64,000 bases of DNA. Source: Chlorella sorokiniana (Eukaryota; Chlorophyta; Trebouxiophyceae; Chlorellales; Chlorellaceae). The stretch lies in NCBI GenBank assembly GCA_025917655.1, contig CP084613.1, positions 1,488,001 through 1,552,000 of the forward strand, given 5' to 3'. The notes under the pieces are model-generated. The model saw nothing but the letters and a program-made list of their open reading frames with translations. It was not told the DNA's origin and did not search any database. The position numbers were made by a program, and so were the translations under genes. Positions 47,584-59,519 of this stretch are shown in pieces. How positions within the stretch are numbered: position 1 is the stretch's first letter; each line of letters starts with the position of its first letter.

Positions 47584-50500
47584 ATGGTCAATCAGGCAAA
47601 GGCAACGGTGCAGCCTGAACAACCCACAGTGGAGGGCAGCGAGCCTCGTGGGCTGCAGGCCAACGAGTTGGCGGCAAGCAGCGCGGGCAGCGGCAGGATT
47701 GATGTAAGCTTCCAGCAGGAGGGCCGCCGCATTGTTGCGAGCGGCACTGCTCTGCTGGAGGGTCTGCATTCGGAGGCGGTGGTCCGCACCGAGGGCACCA
47801 GTGGTGGCTGTGTTGTGGGCCTGAATCTCAACAACACCAAGCCCTTCAGCTTCTTGGACCTATGTATCGGCAAGGTGGGAAGTGCTGCTGCAGCTCTGTT
47901 TGTGTTTCCGGCCATGCGCCGAGAAGGGCAGCTCGTTGTCGCACAGGCGCCCTCGCTCAGCCCTGCACCACCCGCATCGCGTGTCGCAGCTGCGTTGCCG
48001 CCGCTTCATGGCGTTAAGTCGTGCCAAGCTCTACTGGATGGTGCCCTCCTGGGGCGCTGCTGCCAAGGAGTTGCCCGTGGAGACGCAGCTGCTGCTGCTG
48101 GAGCTGGAGGTGGGCGGCGCCTGCTGCGCTTCTAGACGCCAGCGAGTAGACCCCAAGCGGTCTGTGAGCAGGGGGCGGTCTCACATATGGCCTGTGCTCT
48201 CAGCGCTGGAGTGTGCAAACCCGCAGGGCGACCAGCGCTACGGCCTGCTGGCGCCGCTGATCGACCGGGACTCGTTCCGCTGCTCGCTGCGGCCCCGCGC
48301 CGCCGGCTGGACCAGACCGACGGCGTGCTACTGCGGGTAGAGAGCGGCGACGAGTCAGTGAGGGACAACCGGTTTGAAGGTGCGGTGGCTATCACTCAGG
48401 CAGCCTAGCCCTCAGGCGTCACATGAGCGTCGTAAGGCGCGAGCCTAAGGCTCTGGTTCCCCAAACCCCCTGCGCCACTCTGCTCATTGCAGGAGTGCTG
48501 TACTGCGCCGCCGGCTGCGACCCCTTTGAGCTGCTGGACCGCGGCGTGGCGGCGGCGGCGCGCCTGTCGGGTGGGTGCCTGCCCAGCTCCCAGCTCTGTG
48601 CGCGTGGCGCTGCTTGCACAGGGCGACTGCCGCTGCTTTTGTGGCAGCCACCCGGCACGCACATGGCCCGCGCTGTTGGTGCGCTCCCCGCAGGCTCCTC
48701 GCTTCCCCGCTGGGAGAAGGAGGTGCCCGCCTCGCTGGACGTGTTTGGTTGGTGCAGCTGGGACGCCTTCTACACCGGGGTCAACCCGAGGGGCCTGCAG
48801 GAGGGGCTGCACCGCCTGGCCAGGGGCGGCACCCCCGCCCGCCTGCTCATCATCGACGACGGCTGGCAGAGCATGGGTGGGTGGGTGGGGTGGGTGGCTT
48901 GGTGGGTGAGTGGGTGGCTGGGTGGCTGGGGTGGGGCTCAGGGGAAGGGTCAGCAGCCCTGCCTGGCCTACAAGCGGGCCGCATACAAAAGGCTAGGCTT
49001 ACGGCTCTGGTGCGTGCTCACGGTGGCCCCCTCACCATGCCAGACGTGGATGCCCAGTACAAGACGGACGCTGAGGGCGGCGTGCTGCGCGGCTGGGCCA
49101 CCAGGGCCGTCGGCGAGCTGGAGGACAAGCTGGCAGTGGGGCGCTTGCTGGCAGGTCAGCGCACGGACACAGTCCCGTGGCCAGACCACGGCCTGCCCTT
49201 CTGTTTCGGTTCTGTTCTTGTGCATGCCGGCTCCTTCAGTTCTCTCAGGCCCCCTGCACACGCCCCTGCTCCCCCTCCATACCCCCTTCCCCTGCAGGCG
49301 CAGACCTCCAGGCGGTGGAGCCGCTGCACGTGATGGAGCTGCTGCAGGCGGGCCAGCAGCCTGGCTCAGCCGGATGGGGTCACGGTGAGGTTGTGGAGGC
49401 AGGGACCCACCCCAGCAGGCACCCAGCCGGTTCACACCCAACTGCCACGCCGTGTGCGCCTTGCAGGCAGCCGCTGCGGATGACGAGCTGAAGAGCCGCA
49501 CCGTCAACGGCCTCGGAAACGGCAACCAAGACGCGCCTGCTGGCCTGGGCATGACCCGGTGGGGGAGGAGGGGACCCGTTGATGTCGGCCTCCTGTTCAA
49601 GTTGCCTGCAAGCTGCCTGCAGTGCTTGCATGTGGCTTGAGGACACCCGTGCCCTCGATGTGCAGCGTGGTGCAAGCAGCGCTGGCAGGCGCACTGGGCG
49701 CTTTTGCTGCGCTGGTGCGTGCGCCGCGCCGGCTGGAGCTTGCGGCGGCCGAGTGGCTGCGGGATGCGCTGGAGGACTCAACGTCCGGTGGGGTGCAGCC
49801 TTGTCCGCCAGCTGCCTACATGTTTTTATCGTAATGTGACAACTACCAAACCCACCGACATACTGCTCCTGTTCTGAGGTTTGTGCCGCTGTGCAGACTC
49901 GTACCGCATTCGCGCATTCGCCGCCGCCGCCGTGGGACCCCTCCGCAAAGCCATTCTTCGTTTCTATGCCCAGGCAAGTGCCTGGCGGCGGGGGCCGTCT
50001 TAAATGCAGCCAAGCAGGAACATATTAAGGTCAGTCACATTGTGTCTCGTGTATTCTCTGCTGCACTGCAGGCCTCCAGCCACTCCTACCGCCTTCTTTC
50101 CATCAAAGCCAACGGCAAGTTTGAGTCCATCGACAGCGGCGACGATGCCCCGCTCAGCGTGCGTGCTGCTGTTTTCATTGCAAGGAAGCCAACAAAGCAG
50201 TGGACAGTCGAGTCCAGTTGTCTGTGCAGCCTGTGTTGTTTGTGGCACAGCATTCCCCTGCTCCGCTCGCCCTGCCGTTGCCTGCAGAGCAGCACCGACA
50301 ACTTTGGGCAGGTGGTGCGGGAGCTGAAGCAGCGCTGCGGCCTGCGCTACGTCTTCTGCTGGCATGCCATGGCAGGCTACTGGAGTGGCTGCATGCCTGG
50401 GGTGAGGCGCGGCGAGGAGGGCAGCAGGGAGCACTTGCGCCCGCACCGCAATGATCACCACAGAGCAGCCCCCTCACCCCGCATCTTAAAGCGAGAGCCG

Positions 50501-53472
50501 GCACATGCACTCAGCCCCTGGTCCACCCCTGCAGGCCCCGGGCGTTGCGCGGTACCGCCCGCGCCTCATGTACCCGCGCCCTCCCCTGGCACCCTGGAGG
50601 TGGACCCCTCCATGAGGGTGGGGCGCTGTGCGCGCTGCGGCTTGTGCCCTGCATGCGCGGGTTTGGGGGTGGGGGTGGGAAGGGTGGGGCGTCATGTTGG
50701 AGTTGCGGGCGCACAGTTGGTCTTTGCGGCTGTGAGGAGGGAAGGCAGGCTGCCCGCAAGCACAGCACCAGGCCCTCTGACACAGCAAGTACCATGCTTA
50801 CCCACCCACCCACATGCTGGACACCCCTGGCAAGCGCAGTGGGTGCACCCTGCTGTCAACGGCGTGGCTGTGGCAGACGACCCCTGCTCCCTCCACGCCG
50901 ACCTGCACACCTACCTGCACGGTGGGGCAGGGCGGGCCCTGCGCTGGGCAGTCAGCTACGCGCGTGCTTTGAAATGTGACTAATGGATGGCTGTCAGCCC
51001 AGCTGATGCCTATGTGCAAGCTGTTTGAAAACTCGTTGGCCTGCCTGCCCCCTCCTGGAGCCTGCAGAGTGCGGCGTGGACGGGGTCAAGGTGGATGTGC
51101 AGAGCACCCTCACCATGTTTGGACACGACAGCGGTGAGCGCCAGGCAGCCCCGAGCCGTGGGCTTGCTCGCTGCTCTTGCAGACCTCCGCTCCCAAATGT
51201 CTGCGCCCCTGCTGCGAGTGACGCAACCGCAGCCAAACACCCCGGCTTGGCTGCATCGTGCGCAGGCGGGTATGCAGCCATCGGGCGCGCTGGCACCGCT
51301 CCTTGGAGGACAGCGTGGCGGCCCACCTGCCCGGCAACCACGTGATCAACTCCATGTGCTGCGCCCTGGAGGACCTGTACAAGTGAGGGGGAAGGAGGGG
51401 AGGGGGGTCTGCTGACAACGAGGGGAAATGCTGCACAAGGGCCTGGCAGGCCGGCTAGCCGCCGCCTGCAGAGGGTGTGTACAGCTTGAAAACCCTTGCA
51501 CCGCTCTGGTGTGCCCCACGGCAGCCCACCTGGCCAGCCTGCCCCGCCTTTCCTGCTGCCCTTTCCTCCCCACAGCATGCGCTACAGCAACATTGCGCGG
51601 GTAGGAGAGGACTTTTACCCGGCGCTGCCCGCCCGCACACCGCCCACATCGCCAACGCCGCCTTCACCACGCTCATGATGGGCGTGGTGGCCTGCCCAGA
51701 CTGGGACATGTGAGCTGGCGGGCCGGCTGGACAGCCCCAGCTGGCTTGAGCGGGGGGAGCGGCAGGCTCGCACGCTCGCACATGCGAAGGAGCTGCGGCC
51801 GGGTGGCTGTGGGTGCCCCACCTTCCTCGGCTCCCTTGTCGCTGATCACCCTCCTGGCGTGACATGCCCCCCTCCCCCAGGTTCCAGTCCGATCACGGCT
51901 CCTCCCACCTGCACGCGTCCGCACGCGCCATCAGCGGTGGGCTCCTCACACTGACGCATCCGTGCCGCATGCTTGTCCCCGCGTGGTCGCCCGACCTCAA
52001 GAGCTGTGCGCCCCTGTCGGATGCATCGACAGCCCTTTGGCCGCCATCTGGGCCCTCTCCTCCCTTGCAGGCGGCATGGTGTACGTGTCGGACCGGGTGG
52101 GCGAGCACGACTTCTCGCTGCTGCGCCGCCTGGTGCTGCCCGACGGCTCGGTGCTGCGCTGCCGCCTGCCGGGCCGCCCCACCGCCGACTGCCTGTTCTG
52201 CGATCCCAGCCGGGACGGGCGCACCGTGCTGAAGATCTGGAACTTGAACGCGGTGACGGGAGTGGTGGGCGTGTTCAACGTGCAGGCGAGCTGGGGCAGG
52301 CAGGGATGGCTGGGGCTCAGGGGCTGTTGCTGCCGTTGACTGCCGCCACGCATGCCACACGGGCAGTCCGCCAGTGATGCCTCACAACCGCACGTATTAC
52401 ACGAGCACGCCTGCGTGCGCTGAACTCAAAAGACAAGTGTCTGAGGCGTTGATGATGGGCTGTGGGGAGCTGGGTCTGCACTGCATGCTTCCTGGCCTGT
52501 GCTTGCTGTGCACCTCGCTTAATTGACCTGCCACACGCTGCCTCACGCTCCCGCCTGGCCAGCGCAGCGACGAGGCTACACCACAATGCTTCCGGCGCAG
52601 CTTGGCTCTTTGGCTGCAGCTTCAACGCCCTTAGCCCCCCTCCTCCAGGGCTCAACCTGGGCTGTGCGTCGCCGCAACTACCACACCCACGACCGCCACC
52701 CGCCCCGACTGGCGGCGGAGGTGCGGCCGGGGACGTGCCCTATCTGCGGCCGGCGGCTCGCTACGCCGTGTGGAGCGACAGGCTGCAGGCAAGCGGCGGC
52801 ATGCTTCAGGCCTGAGGACAGGGCACGGTGCAGCACTGGATAAAGAAAGAAAACAACTGCTCTGGCAGGTCAGCTTGAGCTGTCTAAGGGGTGACGCTTG
52901 GCATCCCTCCTGCCCCCCGCTCCTGCTGGAAGGAGCTGCGTGTGCTGGAGTCCCGGAGCGACAGCTGGAGCCTCAGCGTGCGTGGCGGGGGAGGCCACGA
53001 CCTGCTCACCGTCAGCCCGGTGCTGGAGCTGGGTGGCGGCAGCGACGGCGAGCGTGCAGCATGCGGTGGCAGCAGGCCGCAGGGGTGGCGCCCATTGGGC
53101 TTGTGAACATGATGAATGGGGGGTGCTGTGCTGGCAGCGGAGCTGGTGGCAGCAGGTGAGGGCCTGCAGCAGCGCGCTGTCACAGTCCTCCAAACACGCC
53201 AATCCTGTCGCAGAGAGCCTCACAGCGTTGTCTCCTGCCGCTGCACTCAACCCGCCGCAGAGTCGGGAGCAGGTCTCGAGCTGCGCCTGGACCTGCGCGG
53301 CTGCGGCCGCTTCCTGCTGTATGCCTCGCGCCGCCCCGCCGCCGTCCAGGTCGGCGGGCAGCCGGCTCAGGGCGTGGAATGGGACGACAGCCGCTGCGCG
53401 CTGTGGTTTACGGTGCCGTGGCAGCAGACCGGCGAGGAGGGGAGGCTTCAAGCGGTTGTCAGCTTCAGCTAG
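47584..53472 (+). CDS. Raffinose synthase / alkaline alpha-galactosidase (SIP family, GH36)
   Basis: A glycoside hydrolase family 36 enzyme acting on raffinose-family oligosaccharides, either making them from galactinol or hydrolysing them. The ATG at 47584 gives [20 protein letters not shown]. Family blocks over many exons are [145 protein letters not shown] (nucleophile Asp in KVDVQ), [38 protein letters not shown] (acid/base Asp in QSD), [60 protein letters not shown]-terminal beta domain ends RLQAVVSFS at 53472. No signal peptide, so cytosolic. Hydrolase and synthase forms cannot be told apart by eye. Confidence 0.93.
48872..48940 (+). repeat. GGGT/GGCT-rich intronic tract
   Basis: Degenerate GGGTGGGT... 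sequence directly after the exon coding [10 protein letters not shown] in the raffinose-synthase gene. The sense transcript carries many G runs, a G-quadruplex candidate right at a 5' splice site. Confidence 0.65.
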
Positions 53473-54076
53473 CAATTTCAGCTATGCCTAGAAGGAGGCG
53501 GGCTGATGGGACAAAGAACTAATGCCGGCAGCGCTGCTAGCAGGGGACCAGTGAGCCACGCGTACCGCCGTGACAGCACTGTCATGACAGTGGGACCCAT
53601 ACATAATTACCTGGATGATTCTTGGAACTTTCATGAAATGCTTCCAGGCCGCCGTTGTGGAAAAATTTGTACCGATGTAGGTCGCCGCCTTGAGAGCTCT
53701 GGCCGCTGGTATCCACCGCTGGTATCCACCTGAGCCCGCCCCCGATAGAACATCTTTTGCGTCAGAAAGCTTCTATAGACTCGCCGACACCTCCAATAGC
53801 AGTTACAAGGACAGGGTAGCGAGCGTCCTCCGACCGGCAGTTCTCTTTGTAAAGTCAGCTGTCTCGTTGAGGGTTCATTAATTAACTTATGCAGAATGAA
53901 GTTGAAATTGCAGCAATTGTACACAATCCCGGCGCATCCTGCCCCGCTGGCAGGGGCCGCAAGTTCCGGCGGCGTCACCTACCAGCAAACGTCGCCAACA
54001 CCAAAGCGAGGCCCTGATTGAAACAAAATATCGTTTCTACCAGGTCTATCATGTGACAACAAGCTTGAAACCGCAA
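53473..54076. promoter_or_regulatory. Intergenic: raffinose-synthase 3' UTR and GAF-PAS-kinase promoter
   Basis: 604 bases, A/T-rich at 53860-53930. A TGTAA word at 53848-53852 may be the raffinose-synthase poly(A) signal, though 376 bases past its stop. A small direct repeat lies at 53703-53728. No coding features. Confidence 0.4.
53703..53728 (+). repeat. 13-base direct repeat, two copies
   Basis: CCGCTGGTATCCA occurs twice head to tail. It looks like a simple tandem duplication; no function inferred. Confidence 0.8.
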
Positions 54077-55386
54077 ATGGGTTGCAAGGAATCGAAACAC
54101 AAGTGTGTAGAAGAGCCCAGGGCCGCTGCTTCGCCAAAAGAATACATGCCACCCGCCTGCTCGGCCTTATTAGAGCCAAACCTCACCACCAACGGTACCT
54201 TGACGACAAACGGTGTGGCCTCCAACTCTAGCGCCCAGTCCGGCTTTTCAGAAAGGTTTCGGTCCCGAACCAGTTTAGACAAGGCATCAACGGGAGCGGA
54301 CGAGGATGACCCTGTCAAGAGGACACCCGCCAAGTGAGCACGGGGGGTCTGGGTGAGGAGGGCGGTGCCGCTTGCCACGTCACCCAGCGGCAACGCTCCG
54401 CGGGCCTGGAGGCCAGGCTTGCGCCATCAGTTCGTCCTGTGCACAGTCTGAGCTTTCAATCCTAACCTGCAACGATAGTAGAAACTGTCACCTGGGGGTG
54501 CGCATGTGGCCTCCGCCTGCTCTGCCTGCAGGGCTGCCGACGAGCGCTTCAGCAGCGTGCTGGAGGTCCTCAAGGAAACATTCGAGGCAAGGGGGAGTGT
54601 TAGCAGCCCTCTGTCTGCTTCTCTAGTGAGATCCGCACGCCTAGTGACGAGTCGGCACCGAGCCCTGCGCCGTCCTGCGGCCTGTGCAGGTCCCGGTGGC
54701 CCGCGTGTCGCTGCTTGCGGGCGGCAACAGAGCCATGTGGTTCAACAGCGGCGGCAGGGGCGGCAGGGCGAACACCGAGGGTGGGCAAGACCGCTGGTCG
54801 CCATTCAGCCGTGAGCAGCACGACACCTCTGTGCAGCGTGCCTGCCGGGCGGGGGCTGCTGCTGCGCTGCCCACACACCCTCCTCCTCACTCGTGCTGCC
54901 CCATCCCCCTGCCCCAGTGCTGGTGGTCAACGACACGCTGCGGGACGCGAGGTTCAAGGCCTCGCCCTTTGTGCCCTGGCCTCCTCTGACCCGCTTCTAC
55001 GCGGCAGCGCCCATCCTCGCGTCCGACGGCCGCGCTTTCGGCAGCCTGGAGGTGCTGGACCAGAAGCCTCGTGCTTTCCGTTCAGGCACGCGGGCGCTGC
55101 ACCCCCAACGCGTCCAACTGGGGCCGGAGCGTTCGGGTTGCTGCTTCCCATGTGCACACAACTGCCTCAGGTGCTGCGCCCCGCCTGCCATGCCGCCATG
55201 CAGGGGAGCTGGGCGCGCTCATCAGCTTTGCTGGGATGGTTGGCAAGGACTTGGAGCAGGAGAAGGTGGGGGATGCGCAGCCCTCGGGTTCCAGGCCTCG
55301 GCTGCAGCAAGTGAGAGCTGTGTGCATGGAAGCAGCGCAGGACAGCCCCGACAATGCGCCCTGGCGCCTGTCCCGCAGGTTCTTGC

Positions 55387-55420
<34 letters not shown>

Positions 55421-58400
55421 GACGTGGATGCAGCGCTGACCGTGCGTAGCCAGACAGGTGCTGAGAGCAGGCTGGAAGCTGCAGCAGTTCGTGTGTTGGT
55501 GGTGCGATGTTGCGGCGCTCACTGCCGTGCTTGGCCCTGCGTCCCCCCCCCCCCCGCCCCCAAATCCCTTCTCCCCGCCCCTGCCCCCCTCCCCCCACCT
55601 CACACACACGCCATGGCAGTGCGCGCCCTATCATGCTTCCTCGAGCCGGTGCTGTTCTGCAACATGGCGGAGGACCGGTGGCCCATCCTGTACGTCAACC
55701 AGCGCTTCACGCAAGCCATTGGTGCGCCCCTCACTGGCAGCAGCACTTCCGCGGGGCCCTGCTGCCCCTGCACCGTCACAACGGGACCAGGATCGGATCA
55801 CTAGCGTCGTGCTTCAGCTCGCCAGTTTGTTCCAGCTGTGAGGCAGTGAAAACAGCACCGGCGGGTCAAAGCATGCTCTGCCTTCCGAGGGGCGCAATGC
55901 CCTACATGGGATGCCTATTTGCCTTCTGCTGCAGGCCTCAGCGAGCGTGCCTGTCTGAACAAGAGCTTTTGGGAGCTGTTCGAGTCGGTGTCGGGCGGCG
56001 ACTGCGCGGCCCGCATCGCCCGCGGCATCCGTGAGCGCCAGCCCTTTGTCATCACCGTTGCCGGTGGGTGGGTGGGCGGGATGCGATGAGCGCGTGGGAG
56101 GGTCAAGCGCAGAGCTTTGCCCCGTAACAGATGGCTGGCTGTCCTACCCTGCCCATTCACCCAACCTCCACCGCCTGCCCTGCAATGCCACAGGTGGCTC
56201 CTGCTCCCACCTGCTGATGGAGTTCCGGCCAGCCACCAGCTACCACCTGAGCTCGGCAGCCCCGAGGCAGGGGAGGGCGCCTTTGGAGAGGGAATGGGTG
56301 AGGGCCGCTGCGCCTGCTTCCCAGCCCAGCGCGGGCCGCATGTGTGCCGCTGACCCGGAACCGCGGCCCTGCTGCGCGCCGCCGATTGGCCCCCCCCGCG
56401 CAGACCTGGAGGCCGTGGAGGCCCTCAATGCCTTCCATTACTTTGGAGTGGCCAAACAAGTCAGGCGTCAGGCACCCGGCCAGCACCAGCGCTGGGAGGC
56501 GGCGCAGGCCGCTGAGCATCGGCAATGGGAGGAGGAGCAGCAGGAGCGGCAGCAGTGGGACGCGCACCAGCAGCAGCAGGGGCAGCAGCAGGAGGTGCAG
56601 TGCCGGGTGCAGCAGCCGGCGGGGCGCACCCAGTGGGTCAGCCCCTTCCTGCTGGACCAGCAGCAGGGCCCGCAGCAGGGGCAAACCAGCAGCCCGCTGC
56701 CCTCGCTGCAGCGCTCCCTGGGCACCCCGGCTCAAAACACGCCCTCCACGCGCGGCTGCATGGAGCACCAGCAGCAGGCAGCCGAGGGGCAGGGGCATGC
56801 ACCAGGCGCAAACGGGGCCTGGCAGCAGCTGCACCTGCTGCGGCTGCGTTCCGGCGCCGTCCCCGTGCCCAGCTCGGTCAGCAGCCCGCAGCCTCACACC
56901 CCGGAGGTGAGCCCGGTTCACACCGGCTGCAGGCTGTCCGTGCAGTGAACAAGTCTGGTTGCTTGTCAACTGACCCACAGCCACCCTTTCTCCGCGCCTG
57001 CGTGCAGTGCTCGTCGCTCGCAGAATCGCCGCGCGCGGTCCTTTGTCTGGTGGAGCGGTTGACTCGTCGCCCCAGCCCTGCAGCCAGCTGCCCGAGTCGC
57101 TGCGGGGCGTGCGGCTGCAGAAGCTGCTGGGGCGCGGCGGCTTTGGCGAGGTGCACAAGGCCACGTGGCGGGGGCGGAGGTGGCGGTGAAGGTGAGCTCG
57201 GCTGGCGCCTGCACCTGTGGGCCATTCGGTGGCTTCACCCCATTGCGCGTGCGGGCGTTGGCTGCAGGTGATCAAGGGGTGGGTGGACCCCTCCTCTGCT
57301 GACCTGGCGGGGCCACTGCTGGAGGGCCTGCTCAGGTGGGCGGTGTTGCAGAGCGCGCCTGAGGGCGGGTGGCTTCGCTTCTGGGCAGGTGGCATCGCAG
57401 GGCACCCCCTGGGCACTGCCGCCTTGACCGGCAGCCCTCCCATTTGCGGCCGTGCCCCCACGGGTTGCTGCAGCAAGAACCTCAGCCACCCCTACATAGT
57501 GCAGACGTTTGAGTACGGCATCCGCACCATCGACGTGAGCCCGTGCCGCTCGCCCGCCTGTTCCGCTCTGCTGCCTCCTGCCTGGCAACCGGCATCCTGG
57601 GCAGCCCGCCCGCGTGCCTCACCGCTCCTTTGCTTCCTTGCAGCCCCCCAGCTGCAGCCACCCCATGCTGTCGAGGGCGCAAGCCAGCACCTGGGCAAGG
57701 TGCACCAGGAGTTTTGGATTGTACAGCAGTATTGCAACCACGGCACGCTGGCCGACGCCATCGACCGCGGCTGGCTGCGTACTCGCACCGACCGCGGTCT
57801 TGGACCCCCAAACATGCGCCACATCTTGCAAACCGCGAGGGTGAGCCGCCTGCGTACCGTCCAACACCTCCCATCCCCCTAACACACACACAGCTGCACA
57901 TAAAGCTGCTGCCCGGCCAACCCTTCAACACATTGCTCTGCCCCACCACCTTGCAGGAGGTGGCCTCGGCGCTGCTCTACCTGCACAGCCACGACGTGCT
58001 GCACGGCGACCTCACCGCCGCCAACGTCCTGCTGGTGGGGTGCGCCACCGCGACCGCGACAGCCGCTCCTTCCAGGCCAAGGTGGGGCCTGGCAGCAGCC
58101 CTGGTAAATTTATGGGCAGCGCTCATGATGGCTCCATGGGCGGCGCTCATACTGCTGCTGTGTGCTCCTTGCTGGCCACCCTGGACAGGGGTGCGCCCCT
58201 CCTCGCGCATGGCCCCCACTTCACGCCTCCCTGTCTCCCCCCTCCTGCGGTGCAGGTGGGCGACTTTGGCCTGTCCCGCTTCCTGGGGTGCAGCAGCTGA
58301 CCACCTCCACCTGCGGCACCGTGTCCCACATGCCCCCGAGCTCATCAGCCAGGGCGCCCTGTCAAAGAGCGTCGACGCCTACTCGTTCGGGGTGCTGCTG

Positions 58401-59051
58401 TGGGAGGTGGGCGGGGGGAGGCCCGGGCCAACGCCGCACGGTGCTTGCAGTGCCCCAGGGCTGCTGCATGGGAGGCTTGGAACTGGCTGTGCCCCTTCGA
58501 TTCTTGGGTTGAGCGCAACACAGCACTCCCTCCGTCTCTTCTCCAAGAGCCCCTGTCCCACCCCCATCAACCCCGCCACACGCACATGTTCTCCACACCA
58601 CCCGCCACTCACCACCTTGCCCTTCCCCGCAGATGTACACCGGGAGGCGGGCATGGGCCGGGCGCAGCATCATGCAAATCCTGCACGCCCGCACCAACCA
58701 GCACGAGAGGCTGGACTTGCCCCAGGGCTGTTCGCCGGGATACAGGGTGCGCCGCGCTGCCGCCTGCCACACCAACCACCGCTGTGTGCGGCCCGTAGGC
58801 GCCGCCGTGCGCCGCATCCCGGCGCTGTTCCACCGGGCTCCGCTTGAGAGCGGTGCGCTTGTGGGCCCAGCTCTGCTCAACCCTGCACACCCTCTGCCCT
58901 CCCCCCATCCTGGCCGCAGAGCTTGGTGGAGAGCTGCCTGCAGGATGACAGCTCGCTGCGGCCCACAGTCAGCCAGGCCCTGGCGCAGGTGGAGGGCCTG
59001 CTGGAGGCAGAGGGCTCCCCTCAGGCGGGTGACGCTGTCACCTCCCACTGA
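54077..59051 (+). CDS. Membrane-anchored GAF-PAS-protein kinase (TKL/Raf-like)
   Basis: A multi-domain sensor kinase. The ATG at 54077 gives MGCKESKHKCVEEPRAAASP: Gly2, Cys3 and the following Lys/Ser are a dual N-myristoyl/palmitoyl motif, so membrane attachment is likely. A GAF domain follows: AADERFSSVLEVLKETFE, VPVARVSLLAGGNRAMWFNS, VLVVNDTLRDARFKASPFV and YAAAPILASDGRAFGSLEVL. Next come a helix with Gln10, then a PAS-like part FLEPVLFCNMAEDRWPILYV, NQRFTQAIG, SERACLNKSFWELFESVSGG. The kinase domain reads LRGVRLQKLLGRGGFGEVHK, EVAVKVIKG, NLSHPYIVQTFEYG, YLHSHDVLHGDLTAANVLLV (HGD instead of HRD), VGDFGLSRFLG, TSTCGTVSHMPPELI and SVDAYSFGVLLWEMYTGRRA, ending DAVTSH at 59051. An internal Gln-rich linker separates PAS and kinase. 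GAF-PAS-kinase proteins of this kind occur in chlorophyte algae; the ligand is unknown. Confidence 0.9.
55389..55418 (+). repeat. CAG microsatellite coding Gln10
   Basis: Ten pure CAG units in frame between the GAF and PAS parts of the kinase gene (VLAQ...PDVDAAL). Confidence 0.85.
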
Positions 59052-59519
59052 TGGAGCCGGGAGCATGCAAGCGCTGCGCCGCCCAGCACTGTGCCACAAG
59101 TTCTCCATGCTCACTTGATACACCTCGTTTTTGGTACCCCAATACACACTTTTCAAGCCCAGTGCACTCCTACTTCCGCGAATGGGCATTTTCACAACAA
59201 CCTTGTTTTCATGTCGGCGGTTATACTCGCCCATTGTTTGATTGTTGCGGTTATGTAACTTCCTATGAGGGCACCATCATTGACAAGGTGGTGGTGACAA
59301 TCGAAGCAGGTGGCAACACCGTTTTGACCAGTCCTGCGGCGCCTATTCAACAAGCTGTGCATTGCCAGCGCGCAGCGGCAGGCACAGCACAACGGACAGG
59401 GACAGGGACAGGTGCAGCAGCTACCAGACCGGAGCAAGGAGCCGGTGCTGCTTGCCCTTGCCGCCACTCTTGGCCGCCTACCAGAGTGCTGCCGCCTTGC
59501 CCAGCAGTTACAAACGGTC
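59052..59519. other. Convergent 3' region, GAF-PAS-kinase / acyltransferase
   Basis: 468 bases between facing stop codons; clearly A/T-richer up to about 59350. TGTAA at 59254-59258 on the plus strand, about 205 bases past the kinase stop, is a candidate poly(A) signal. No gene seen. Confidence 0.45.
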
